From NCBI GenBank assembly GCA_030220185.1, contig JASPKZ010005707.1, positions 1 through 64,000 of the forward strand: a stretch of DNA of 64,000 nucleotides. The letters run 5' to 3'. Each line of letters begins with the position of its first letter. The first letter of the stretch is position 1. The stretch comes from Diploptera punctata (Eukaryota; Arthropoda; Insecta; Blattodea; Blaberidae). The notes beneath the pieces were generated by a model that was not told where the DNA came from, searched no databases, and saw only the letters and a program-made list of their open reading frames with translations. Below are positions 38,533 through 49,967 of this stretch, piece by piece. The position numbers were made by a program, and so were the translations under genes.

Positions 38533-38611
38533 GGTGTAGAATGGATGCTGAAGATGTTCTCGTATGAGATTGATGTCAGTGAATGATGTGTTTTAAGGGG
38601 CGCTGGAGGTT

Positions 38612-38618
38612 TTTTATA
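38612..38618 (-). promoter_or_regulatory. TATA box of cuticle gene 2
   Basis: TATAAAA within AAGTATAAAAAACC on the minus strand, 80 nt before the ATG. An ATCATTCACT initiator-like site lies ~30 nt downstream. 38620-38865 to the right is non-repetitive and may hold regulatory sequence. Confidence 0.65.
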
Positions 38619-38867
38619 CTTTTAGTTACAAGTGTGCGTTCTCGTGCTAGTGGAGAGTCATGCTAGGGTAATTCTAACGCGATTTTACACTTCTCCGAGC
38701 AAGACTTAACCACGTGATGGAAAGTTAGGCTTTTGTTACTAAAAGCCTTTTAATTGTACGGAGAACGCCATTATCATACGTCAGTCACATGAGAAAGTGA
38801 TGATCATATTCGCACTTGTTACTAATTACCTTAATAATTACTCAATTGTTTTCATGTTAACATGATT

Positions 38868-39313
38868 TTCATAAGTAATGCCACGAGTGATTTCCAAATT
38901 ATCGATAAATTCACGACTCACGAAGTGAGGAGTGAATTTATCTAGAGAATTTGGAAATCAAGAGTGGCATTTGTTAGGACTATTTAACGAATAAAATTAA
39001 GCTGTTTACTCACAAATCATTATTTAACTATAGTTATTTTAAAATATTTATATATTTAATGTAAACGGCGATCTTTGAAAACAAATGAGAAACGATAGGT
39101 ACGCTTCTACTCCTTCTTTTGTTTATCACTGCAACCAGATCATACTATTTATTGCCAAAGGAACGCAATATTGTAAGGAGGAGCTTTCTTTAATATGGTA
39201 ATCATAACACTGATAAATATTTGGTGAAACACGATTCTGATTGGTTGTAAATAAAACATCATTGAAATGTGATTGGTCATTGACTCCCATTTGGGGCATG
39301 AGTTAAATAGTCT
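38868..39313 (+). mobile_element. MITE-M, short form
   Basis: Complete head hairpin and 3' end, but CAATATTGTAAG joins GAGGAGCTTTCTTTAATATG, dropping ~300 bp. The same breakpoint is seen at 51907, 55035 (reverse) and 55403, so this is a subfamily. Confidence 0.9.
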
Positions 39314-40081
39314 AGACTATTTAACTCATGCCCCAAATGGGACTCAATGGCCAATCACGTTTCAATGATTTCTGTTTTACAACCAATCAGAGTCGTGTTT
39401 CACGAAATATTTATCAGTGTTATAATCACCATATTAAAGAAGGCTCTTCCTTTTTAATATTCTGAACAGGTCTGATCATTATTTTGCAGTGACTGAGCCT
39501 ATGAGAAATACGGCTACCAGATTGTATATATAGTATATGAATGTCAACACATGCCGAACGCGGGAGTTAATATAAAAACGTTTGTAGCAATTGATTATAC
39601 CACCAAAAAAAAAAAAAAAAAAAAAAAGAAACCACTGTTTGCGCTTTCTTAAATGCATTTTTTCCCAGGTAACAATCCAGAAAAATATAATTGTCATATT
39701 TACATCATACGACATCAGAAATGAATTAATATACAGTTTGATCTGTTTCATTTTTTCTCCACTAGAGAGCATTCTTACAATATTGCGTTCCTTTGGCAAT
39801 AAATAGTATGATCTGGTGGCAGTGATAAACAAAAGAAGCAGATGAAGCGTACCTATCGCTTCTCATTTGTTTTCAAACACCGCCGTTTACATTAAATATA
39901 TAAATATTTTAAAATAACTGTAGTTAAATAATGATTTGTGAGTAAACAGCTTAATTTTATTCGTTAAATAGTCCTAACAAATGCCACTCTTGATTTCCAA
40001 ATTCTCTAGATAAATTCACTCCTCACTTCGTGAGTCGTGAATTTATCGATAATTTGGAAATCACTCGTGGCATTACTTATG
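39314..40081 (-). mobile_element. MITE-M copy A, reversed
   Basis: Full-length copy joined tail-to-tail to the short form at the palindrome AGTTAAATAGTCTAGACTAT. Contains ~23 consecutive A near 39605. Near-identical to copies B and C. Confidence 0.9.
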
Positions 40082-40772
40082 AGAATTTGAAAATCAGGAG
40101 TGCCATTTGTTAGGACTATTTAACGAATAAAATTAAGCTGTTTACTCACAAATCATTATTTAACTACAGTTATTTTAAAATATTTATATATTTAATGTAA
40201 ACGGCGGTGTTTGAAAACAAATGAGAAGCGATAGGTACGCTTCATCTGCTTCTTTTGTTTATCACTGCCACCAGATCATACTATTTATTGCCAAAGGAAC
40301 GCAATATTGTAAGAATGCTCTCTAGTGGAGAAAAAATGAAACAGATCAAACTGTATATTAATTCATTTCTGATGTCGTATGATGTAAATATGACAATTAT
40401 ATTTTTCTGGATTGTTACCTGGGAAAAAATGCATTTAAGAAAGCGCAAACAGTGGTTTCTTTTTTTTTTTTTTTTTTTTTTGGTGGTATAATCAATTGCT
40501 ACAAACGTTTTTATATTAACTCCCGCGTTCGGCATGTGTTGACATTCATATACTATATATACAATCTGGTAGCCGTATTTCTCATAGGCTCAGTCACTGC
40601 AAAATAATGATCAGACCTGTTCAGAATATTAAAAAGGAAGAGCCTTCTTTAATATGGTGATTATAACACTGATAAATATTTCGTGAAACACGACTCTGAT
40701 TGGTTGTAAAACAGAAATCATTGAAACGTGATTGGCCATTGAGTCCCATTTGGGGCATGAGTTAAATAGTCT
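40082..40772 (+). mobile_element. MITE-M copy B
   Basis: Near-perfect reverse complement of copy A but lacks the complete head hairpin (starts GAGAATTTGAAAATCAGGAG). Shares private variants with A (AAACAGATCAAAC, GGCCATTGAGTCCC), so the two are not independent insertions. Confidence 0.9.
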
Positions 40773-41539
40773 AGACTATTTAACTCATGCCCCAAATGGG
40801 ACTCAATGGCCAATCACGTTTCAATGATTTCTGTTTTACAACCAATCAGAGTCGTGTTTCACGAAATATTTATCAGTGTTATAATCACCATATTAAAGAA
40901 GGCTCTTCCTTTTTAATATTCTGAACAGGTCTGATCATTATTTTGCAGTGACTGAGCCTATGAGAAATACGGCTACCAGATTGTATATATAGTATATGAA
41001 TGTCAACACATGCCGAACGCGGGAGTTAATATAAAAACGTTTGTAGCAATTGATTATACCACCAAAAAAAAAAAAAAAAAAAAAAGAAACCACTGTTTGC
41101 GCTTTCTTAAATGCATTTTTTCCCAGGTAACAATCCAGAAAAATATAATTGTCATATTTACATCATACGACATCAGAAATGAATTAATATACAGTTTGAT
41201 CTGTTTCATTTTTTCTCCACTAGAGAGCATTCTTACAATATTGCGTTCCTTTGGCAATAAATAGTATGATCTGGTGGCAGTGATAAACAAAAGAAGCAGA
41301 TGAAGCGTACCTATCGCTTCTCATTTGTTTTCAAACACCGCCGTTTACATTAAATATATAAATATTTTAAAATAACTGTAGTTAAATAATGATTTGTGAG
41401 TAAACAGCTTAATTTTATTCGTTAAATAGTCCTAACAAATGCCACTCTTGATTTCCAAATTCTCTAGATAAATTCACTCCTCACTTCGTGAGTCGTGAAT
41501 TTATCGATAATTTGGAAATCACTCGTGGCATTACTTATG
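40773..41539 (-). mobile_element. MITE-M copy C, reversed
   Basis: Same sequence and orientation as copy A, offset by 1459 bp; the clear difference is the length of the poly-A run. With A and B it makes three alternating near-identical arms. Confidence 0.9.
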
Positions 41540-42214
41540 GGAATTTGAAAATCAGGAGTGCCATTTGTTAGGACTATTTAACGAATAAAATTAAGCTGTT
41601 TACTCACAAATCATTATTTAAATGTAGTTATTTTAAAATATTTATATATTTAATGCAATGCGTTGTTTGAAAACAAGTGAGAAACGATTGGTACGCTCCA
41701 TTTGCTTATTTTGTTCATCACTGCAACCAGATCATACTATTTAATGCCAAAGGAACGCAATATTGTAACAATGCTCTCTAGTGGAGAAAAAATGAAACGC
41801 ATCAAACTGTATATTAATTCATTTCTGATGTCGTATGATGTAAATATGACAATTATATTTTTCTGGATTGTTACCTGGAAAAAAAAACATTTAAGAAAGT
41901 GCAAACAGTGGTTTCTTCTTTTGGTGGTATAATCAATTGCTACAAATGTTATTATATTAACTCCCGCGTGCGGCACGTGTTGACATTCATGCACTATATA
42001 TACAATCTGGTAGCCGTATTTCTCACAGGCTCAGTCTCTGCAAAATAATGGTCTGACCTGTTCAGAATATTAAAAAGGAGGAGCTTTCTTTAATATGGTA
42101 ATTATACCACTGATAAATATTTCATGAAACCCGACTCTGATTGGTTGTAAAACAGAAATCATTGAAACGGGATTAGTCATTGACTCCCATTTGAAGCATG
42201 AGTTAAATAGTCAA
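41540..42214 (+). mobile_element. MITE-M copy D
   Basis: Joined to copy C at the same breakpoint as B to A (GGGAATTTGAAAATCAGGAG), but its body carries many differences and looks like an older copy. Followed by SINE family 5. Confidence 0.9.
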
Positions 42215-42240
42215 TTTAAATACATTTATAATTGTTTGCG

Positions 42241-42535
42241 TCCCGCCCCGTAGCCGAGTGGTTAAGGCAGAAAGCCTTGGCGCAGAGCTACTGAGCTTGC
42301 GCTGGTTCGAGTTTCCATGGGGAAGGCATTTTCACATGGGCAGCTACAATAAGAAGCGGCTCCAGGTTGAGGAAACTAGCAATAACGGCTGGGGAACTCG
42401 ACATGCTGACCACATGTCGCCCCTACACTGGCTAGATAATAATCTACCTCTGTGATTGACATATTTGAATGTGAGGCCAGCAGCCGGCTGCTAGGCTAAG
42501 GAACTTCTAGGCCTGTCGCGCCAGCAGTTTTTTTA
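42241..42535 (+). mobile_element. SINE family 5
   Basis: Head CCCGTAGCCGAGTGGTTAAG, B box GCTGGTTCGAGTTTCC. Internal deletion between GGCATTTTCACATGGG and CAGCTACAATAAG. Ends CTGTCGCGCCAGCAG. Part of the ~1.05-kb MITE+SINE duplication. Confidence 0.88.
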
Positions 42536-42573
42536 TAATTGTTTTTAATTCTGGGTGTTACAGTAACAATTAT

Positions 42574-43288
42574 CATAAGTAATGCCACGAGTGATTTCCA
42601 ATTTATCTAGAGAATTTGGTAATCAAGAGTGGCATTTGTTAGGACTATTTAACGAATAAAATTAAGCTGTTTACTCACAAATCATTATTTAAATATAGTT
42701 ATTTTAAAATATTTATATATTTAATGTAAACGGCGATGTTTGAAAACAAATGTGAAACGATTGGTACGCATAATTTGCTTATTTTGTTTTCACTGCAACC
42801 AGATCATACTATTTATTGCCAAAGGAACGCAATATTGTAAGAATGCTCTCTAGTGGAGAAAAAATGTAACACATCAAACTGTATATTAATTCATTTCTGA
42901 TGTCGTATGATGTAAATATGACAATTACATTTTTCTGGATTGTTACCTGGGAAAAAAATACATTTGAGAAAGTGCAAACAGTGGTTTCATTTTTTATGGT
43001 ATAATCAATTGCTACAAATGTTTTTATATTAACTCCCGCATGCGGCATGTGTTGACATTCTTGCACTATGTATACAATCTGGTTGGTAGCCGTATTTCTT
43101 AGTGACTCAGTCACTGCAAAATAATGCTATGACCTATTCAGAATATTAAAAAGGAGGTGCTTTCTTTATTATGATAAACTTTAGTTGGTAAATTCTATGT
43201 GAAACACGACTGTGATTGGTTGTAAATCAAAAATCATTGTAACGTGATTGGTCATTGACTCCCATTTGGGGCATGAGTTAAATAGTCA
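42574..43288 (+). mobile_element. MITE-M, near full length
   Basis: Starts CATAAGTAATGCCACGAGTG, lacks the inner head palindrome like the copy at 17380, ends GGGGCATGAGTTAAATAGTC. First part of the second MITE+SINE composite. Confidence 0.88.
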
Positions 43289-43313
43289 ATTTAAATACAT
43301 TTGTAATTGTTTG

Positions 43314-43650
43314 CGTCCCGCGCCGTAGCCGAGTGGTTAAGGCAGGAAGCCTTGGTTCGAGTGTCCATGGGGAAGACATTTTATCTTGGTATTTCGGCCA
43401 GTATGGGACCGGTACTCACCCAGCATCGTGAGACATTTGGGTACCTACAATAAGTACCGGCTCATGGTTGAGAAAACCAGCTATAACGGCTGGGGGACCC
43501 GACATGCTGACCACATGCCACCCCTACACTGGCTGGATGATCATCTACCTCTGTGATTGACACGTGTGGATGTCAGGCCAGCAGCTGGCTCGTAGGCTAA
43601 GGGCCTGTCGCGCCAGGAGATTTTTATAGTTGTATGCAATTCTGAGTGTC
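43314..43650 (+). mobile_element. SINE family 5
   Basis: Head GCGCCGTAGCCGAGTGGTTA; lost ~35 bases of the variable arm before GGTTCGAGTGTCC; otherwise full body to CTGTCGCGCCAGGAG. Second copy in the duplicated composite. Confidence 0.88.
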
Positions 43651-43689
43651 GCAGTAACGATTATCAAAATAAAAGATAATACTCAAATA

Positions 43690-43858
43690 TAAGGGAGAAT
43701 GACCTTAACTATGATTAGAGGGAAGTAGATTATACAGGGAAAGATTGGAAAGCATTAGCTAAGGATAGGGATGTATGGAGAGCTTATGTCCACGGGACCA
43801 TGAATCTACGGGTTCGATAGTGTCAGTGAGTAAGTAAGTAAGAGTAAGTAATACTCTT
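43690..43858 (+). mobile_element. LINE 3' end (type 1), TAAG tail
   Basis: Starts at GAATGACCTTAACTATGATT, runs to CTACGGGTTCGATAGTGTCA and a (GTAA)n tail instead of (TTAG)n. Confidence 0.75.
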
Positions 43859-43899
43859 AATATGAGAAATCGAGTTTACAATTCAGTAATGATTATATA

Positions 43900-44535
43900 T
43901 CAGCCCTTGTTTAAATTTATCTGCACTTATTCATATTCTGCTGGATAAGAAAAGAAATGAAGATATAAGAAAGAAACTAAATATTTTCAAACTTACAGAC
44001 CGAATAATTAAATATAGGAACGACTGGAAAGAACATAGGCCTATTGATAGAATGCCAGAAGGAAGATTTCCTTAGCACATCACCCCAAATGAGACATCTC
44101 CTAGACAACTAAGATATTAATAATAATAAATAATGAGTCATATTTTAATATAATAAATTAAGGAATGTTAACTCCTCGGATGAGTCCCGTATCGTTATTT
44201 GTCGTCTCTACCTTCCCGTGCCGGGAGTGGGTAATTTGCGCGCCTGCTGCCCTTGTTTAAATTTATCTGCACATATTCATATTCTGCTGGATAAGGAAAG
44301 AAATGAAGATATAAGAAAGGAACAAAATATTTCCAAACTCACAGACCGAATAATTAAATATAGGAACGACTGGAAAGAACTCATTGATGGAATGCCAGAA
44401 GGAAGATTTCTAAAAGTATTGCTAAATTATAAACCGCACGGAAGGAGAAATGTTGGTCGCCCACACAGAAGATGGTCTGAACAATTTTAACAATTCTAGC
44501 TTTCATGAAACCGGAACGAGCCAACAGACTTAATC
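43900..44535 (+). mobile_element. LINE 3' end (type 2), partly duplicated
   Basis: A segment encoding KERNEDIRKEQNISKLTDRI, KYRNDWKELIDGMPEGRF occurs at ~43945-44080 (broken) and again at 44285-44480 (open), ending RRNVGRPHRRWSEQF. The second copy ends at the large ATT microsatellite. Confidence 0.72.
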
Positions 44536-44536
44536 C

Positions 44537-44540
44537 CTTG

Positions 44541-44592
<52 letters not shown>

Positions 44593-44612
44593 CATTATTA
44601 TATTATTATTAC

Positions 44613-44675
<63 letters not shown>

Positions 44676-44695
44676 CATTATTATTATTATTACTA

Positions 44696-44765
<70 letters not shown>

Positions 44766-45125
44766 CATTATTATTATTACTATCATTATTATTATTATTA
44801 TTATTATCATTATTATCACTATCATTATTATTATCATATTATTATTATTATTATTATTATTATTATCATTATTATTATTATTACTATCATTATTATTATT
44901 ATTATTATTATTATCATTATTATTATTATTACTATCATCATTATTATTATATTATTATTATTTATTATTATTATTATTATTATCATTATTATTATTATTA
45001 TTATTATCATTATTATTATTATTACTATCATTATTATTATTATTATTATTATCATTATTATTATTATTATTATCATTATTATTATTACTATCATTATTAT
45101 ATTATTATTATTATTATTATTATTA

Positions 45126-45193
<68 letters not shown>
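44537..45193. repeat. 650-bp (ATT)n/(ATC)n microsatellite
   Basis: Unusually long ATT run with regularly placed ATC and ACT ATC variants, forming a higher-order pattern (ATTATCATTATTATTATTAC-type units recur about every 50-60 bp). The long Tyr/Ile/Leu open frames across it are not genes. Confidence 0.97.
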
Positions 45194-45224
45194 GTCTTGG
45201 GGACTTCGTTTATCAAACAGATAC

Positions 45225-45360
45225 TTTATTACAAACCTCAAGGCCGAAGAAATGTAGGAAGATCGAAACGTCGTTGGAAGGACGACCTGTAGCATATCGC
45301 GCAGCGGGGTGCGGAACGGACCAATAGGTCCTTACTTTGAAGAAGAAGAAGAAGATAATG
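45225..45360 (+). mobile_element. LINE 3' end (type 2)
   Basis: YKPQGRRNVGRSKRRWKDDL then the end CGGAACGGACCAATAGGTCC and a GAAGAAGAAG tail. Continues the type-2 LINE after the microsatellite. Confidence 0.65.
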
Positions 45361-45397
45361 ATAATATTAAATACATGTAAGTATATTTCTTAAGGTG

Positions 45398-45795
45398 TCC
45401 ACTGCTGTGGTCTCGAGGTAGCGTGCTGCCTTGTCACGCAGCCGGCCCGGGTTCGATCCCCGCTCGGGACAAGTTTCCTGGGTGAGGTTTTATCGGGGTT
45501 TTTCCTCACCCGTAAGACAAATGTCAGGATACTTCAAGGCCCAAACAGTTCCCGAACATCTTCTGACCAACATTATCATCAATATCATATTCACCTCATT
45601 AGATTAAGTTTAGGTTTAAGACCTCTCCTGGCGCGTCATTAGTCATCGTCATCACCTATCATATAATTGGGGCAGCGTAACCCCGCCTTCCAGGCGCCCC
45701 AACCTCAGAAGTGGGTTACAATACACAAATGCCTGGAGCGAATATCTGAAATGTCGAATGAGAAACAGGTGGCATTGAACAAAAAAAAACATTTC
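45398..45795 (+). mobile_element. SINE family 2, tail A
   Basis: Head CTGCTGTGGTCTCGAGGTAG, B box GGGTTCGATCCCCGC, body and tail A to AATGTCGAATGAGAAACAGG and poly-A. Its tail is taken into the tandem array that follows. Confidence 0.88.
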
Positions 45796-46740
45796 TTAAG
45801 GATTGGCAGTCTCGTACATTGCGATGGGCAGGACATGTGCCACGAATGGGGAATGGAACAGGAGCATGGAAACGTCTAGAAGGGAAAGCAAGAGAAAAAA
45901 CCCCAAGTTGATAGTCGAAATATGAAGTGAAAATATATTATCTGAAATGTCGAATGAGAAACAGGTGGCATTGAACAAAAAAAAAACATTTCTTAAGGAT
46001 TGGCAGTCTCGTACATTGCGATGGGCAGGACATGTGCCACGAATGGGGAATGGAACAGGAGCATGGAAACGTCTAGAAGGGAAAGCAAGAGAAAAAACCC
46101 CAAGTTGATAGTCGAAATATGAAGTGAAAATATATTATCTGAAATGTCGAATGAGAAACAGGTGGCATTGAAAAAAAAAAAACATTTCTTAAGGATTGGC
46201 AGTCTCGTACATTGCGATGGGCAGGACATGTGCCACGAATGGGGAATGGAACAGGAGCATGGAAACGTCTAGAAGGGAAAGCAAGAGAAAAAACCCCAAG
46301 TTGATAGTCGAAATATGAAGTGAAAATATATTATCTGAAATGTCGAATGAGAAACAGGTGGCATTGAACAAAAAAAAAACATTTCTTAAGGATTGGCAGT
46401 CTCGTACATTGCGATGGGCAGGACATGTGCCACGAATGGGGAATGGAACAGGAGCATGGAAACGTCTAGAAGGGAAAGCAAGAGAAAAAACCCCAAGTTG
46501 ATAGTCGAAATATGAAGTGAAAATATATTATCTGAAATGTCGAATGAGAAACAGGTGGCATTGAACAAAAAAAAACACATTTCTTAAGGATTGGCAGTCT
46601 CGTACATTGCGATGGGCAGGACATGTGCCACGAATGGGGAATGGAACAGGAGCATGGAAACGTCTAGAAGGGAAATCAAGAGAAAAAACCCCAAGTTGAT
46701 AGTCGAAATATGAAGTGAAAATATATTATTAACCAAGATC
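45733..46740. repeat. ~197-bp tandem array of LINE end + SINE tail
   Basis: Five units with spacings 196-198 bp (GATTGGCAGTCTCG at 45801, 45998, 46194, 46391, 46589). Each joins a type-1 LINE piece (LRWAGHVPRMGNGTGAWKRL) to the SINE tail-A end (GAATATCTGAAATGTCGAATG and poly-A). Units are almost identical, so the amplification is recent. Confidence 0.92.
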
Positions 46741-46828
46741 TGAGGGAAGTAAATAAGACCTGGGGCAATCATCATCATCATCATCAACAACAAGGATTAA
46801 GCGCAATGGCCTGTTCCGATCTCATTAT

Positions 46829-47190
46829 ACGAGGGCGGATCGGAAAGTAACGCACAATAATTTTTTTTTGCCTTGGTATTGCAGCTAGAATGTTGCAATT
46901 TCACAGAGATATAGTTTGAAGTTTTCACTACAGATGGTATTTTTTTCTCAGGTGCACCTCTTGCGAGAGAAGCTTGAACTATGCAACAAAGATGGCGCGC
47001 ATGCTACAGTCGTCCACCTGTGAGGATCGGAAAGTAACGCACAATAATTTTTTTTTAAAAAGTTTAATAGTAAAAAAAAGGAAAAAAATCACAAATGAAC
47101 TTACATCTTTTACCTACTTTTCGACATAGTCACCAACTTTCTCAACACATTTTTCCCATCGTGTTGCGGGATTGCTGCTGTTGTCGGCCG
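46829..47190. mobile_element. Two mariner ends joined
   Basis: 46829-47020 starts GAGGGCGGATCGGAAAGTAA and reaches a start codon (ATGGCGCGCATG, 46992). 47022-47190 starts with the same terminal motif, and its minus strand ends RWEKCVEKVGDYVEK* (stop at 47114-47116), a mariner transposase C-terminus. The two ends face the same way, so they come from different or rearranged elements. Confidence 0.7.
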
Positions 47191-47394
47191 GCCGGAGCGT
47201 GGCGAATCACTATGGTTCACATAGGTCTAATTGGTCCTTCCATCTCTTCAATGGTCTTTCCAACAATATTCTCCCTTTTGGTTTATAATGATACATTCCT
47301 CTTGGTATGCGCTGTTCATTCATTCGTAATACGTGCTGAAGATAAGAATTTTGATAGTAATTCTTTCACAGAGATTAAATATACCTGGGGCAAT

Positions 47395-47470
47395 AAGGAG
47401 GTTTTATGACCGCTTTGATATGAACTTTGAGTTCGATAGTACCAGTTAGTTAGTTAGTTAAATAGTTAGT
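47395..47470 (+). mobile_element. LINE 3' terminus (type 1)
   Basis: ATGAACTTTGAGTTCGATAG followed by a (TTAG)n tail. Confidence 0.55.
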
Positions 47471-47699
47471 TGTGTTTCTAAACACAATATGCATTAGATT
47501 ACAATTTAAATTGCGTTAGGAAATATGCATTTGGTTAAGCCTACATTTTAATGTATTTTAGAATAATTGGATTATGTTATGCATGAACCGACTAAGCGCC
47601 ATTAGGAAAAATATATTTTGATGTCTACTGTTGCACTGGCTCACGAAGTATGTGTGCGCATACGTTTAGCCCCAAATTTTAAAATATAGCCTTATTATT

Positions 47700-47875
47700 A
47701 AAGATGAGGTGGGAGAATAACATTAACTATGATTTGAGGGAAGTAGAATATACAGGGAATGATTGGAAAGCATTAGCTCAGGATAGGGATGTATGGAGAG
47801 CTTATGTCCGTGCGGTCATGAACCTACGGGTTCGATAGTGCCAGTGAGTAAGTAAGTAAGTAAGTAAGTATTATT
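47700..47875 (+). mobile_element. LINE 3' end (type 1), TAAG tail
   Basis: MRWENNINYDLREVEYTGND, WKALAQDRDVWRAYVRAVMN, then (GTAA)n. 47880-48540 after it is AT-rich and unassigned. Confidence 0.8.
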
Positions 47876-48539
47876 AACCCTTAAATTCGTAATGTATCCT
47901 TTTAGATACATCAGTTAGTTTAGTTAATTTAATATTTTTAATAAATCAGAAGAAAATGAACAAAAATAAACAACTTAAATGTGTGTCTAATTGTACACTA
48001 TACCTAATAATAACAATTATACAAGATTCCGTTTTCAGTGCGGTCCGCCACATTCAAATATCTAACAGGAGAAATGTGTGTTTTGCCAATTTAAGGTTTA
48101 AAGAAAATTGTCAAGCCATTAGTCATATCAGAGATTCTATGTTTTGTAACAAGAAGCTATGACACCGTATCTTCATAAATGCTAATCTAAATTTTTCACC
48201 ATGCAGCTAAATGCCAAAATGCTGCCGCTCTTAGTTTGTTGATGCATAGCTGACAAATAAAGAAAATAACTTGTAATATCTAGTATGTTTAATTTGGTAC
48301 TGGAATAAATACTGAAGTTAGACTTAAACTTTAAACTTTTTTTCCTCGAAACTTTCATAATGACGCATAGCGGGTTGATTCATAACGCCGTCCAATTTTA
48401 ATAAGAATTTACTACATATGTCTAACACTGAAAGCTTGTCATTGTTAATACAGTATGTTTACTGGAGCATTTTACCAATAGTATAAAATTAGTATATATC
48501 TATATACTCAACCTAGGATTTAAGGAGAGATCAGGGCTT

Positions 48540-48835
48540 GCTTGGTTTAGGCTAGGGGCATGGAAATTTCAAAAACTTACGACGATCACGATATGCGAAT
48601 ATGTCCAATGTGCGGGAAATTTGAAGATGAGTTACATATATTAGGAAAATGTAATGATTTAGAATATTGGAGGCGTCAGTTATTACCGGAAAGATTTCTA
48701 AATTCAAATCGGCAAAGATTGACATGCTACGAGTTATTGGTAAATCCAGAAAATTGGATAAACTTGGGTAAATTTCTGGACAAAACGCGGAAAATAAGAA
48801 CAACACTCATTCATGAATAAATATATAAAATTAGT
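48540..48835 (+). mobile_element. LINE 3' end (type 5) with zinc-knuckle-like motif
   Basis: Open frame 48560-48820 reads MRICPMCGKFEDELHILGKC, then [20 protein letters not shown] and ENWINLGKFLDKTRKIRTTL. The CxxC...HxxxxC pattern is the usual C-terminal motif of several LINE clades. A second copy is at 37477. Confidence 0.75.
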
Positions 48836-48839
48836 ATAT

Positions 48840-48985
48840 ATTTATCTATCTTCGGGTTTTTACAGCTGCTGCCGTCTTCCCGTGCCAAACCTCCAAAGCC
48901 AACGATCTTGGGCATCTTCAATGCTTAGCCCTCTAGCTTGCATTAATGTCTTCATGTTTTCCTTCCATGTTAACTTTGGTATTAG
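48840..48985 (-). mobile_element. LINE 3' end (type 3), reverse
   Basis: Reverse complement of 9620-9740 (AGCTGCTGCCGTCTTCCCGT, ATCTTGGGCATCTTCAATGC). Confidence 0.75.
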
Positions 48986-49074
48986 TATATTTTAAGAGAA
49001 TTACTCAAAATCGTATTAGTCTAAGATCCGGCTGCAAGATTACAACGTTCATCGAATATATGAACAAAATCTAT

Positions 49075-49400
49075 TACTTACTTACTCACTGGCACTATCG
49101 AGCCCGTAGGTTCATGGCCGTGCGGACATATATCCCTATCCTGAGCTAATGCTTTCCAATCATTCCCTGTATAATCTACTTCCCTCAAATCATAGTTAAT
49201 GTTATTCTCCCACCTCATTCTTGGTCTACCAACTGGGCGTTTTCCCTCTGGCTTTACTACAAGAAGCTTCCATGCAAGTCTTTCATTCCCCATACGTACC
49301 ACATGTCCTGCCCATCGCAGTCTACGAGACTTAACTGTTTTTATTATATCTGGCTTCATATAAAGACCATGTAGTTCATTGTTATGTAGTCTGAACAAAA
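49075..49400 (-). mobile_element. LINE 3' end (type 1)
   Basis: Minus strand keeps an open frame of 106 codons: VKSRRLRWAGHVVRMGNERL, KRPVGRPRMRWENNINYDLR, DWKALAQDRD, then a shift near the end. Tail at 49075 is (GTAA)n in reverse. 49400-49960 is unassigned. Confidence 0.82.
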
Positions 49401-49967
49401 TCTATAGTTTTCATAAAATTGTGGATGACTGAATACATTTTTTCCGAGTTGCCTATTAAAATTTGGCCGCCAGTATGATTACTTAAAATATAATTTGTTT
49501 ATTTATTCCAAATAATTTGATTAGCTTGTTATTAAAATAAATTATAATCCAGTTCACAGAAATCGATGTATAGAGCTTGAAAAGTTTTGGTTGCCATTGC
49601 AAACTTGGCCGTAACCTCCTCGCAGCTACAGCAGGCTGTGACACAAATCAGTAATAAAATGGCGGTAAGTAAGTATTTATTGTTTTATATTGTTCCCTCT
49701 CAGCGGGAAGTAAAAGCACTGACCTATATATGTACTACATACAATGTATATAGAAAATATATCCAAAAGGTAGTGTTAATATACATTATACGAAACAAAT
49801 CACTGCATTTTAAATGAACTGAACTTTAGCTGAAGCAATATAAAAAAATGAATACGTATACATTATGCGCCCTTGAATTCATAGATCCCGGTAAGAGGGG
49901 AGGGCAGCGAGCCTCGGAATTGGAGGCGAGGATAGTAATTCGAGTCCACCGGAACCAACATTTAAAC

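Noticed and set aside
39479..41932. Repeated open frames such as MFITATRSYYLL... in every MITE-M copy
   Set aside because: They exist because the MITE copies are near-identical; lengths change with the poly-A run, they have no transposase motif, and both strands are open.
44505..45295. 250-codon Tyr/Ile/Leu-rich open frame that could look like a membrane protein
   Set aside because: It is the ATT/ATC microsatellite read through; the ends are LINE sequence.
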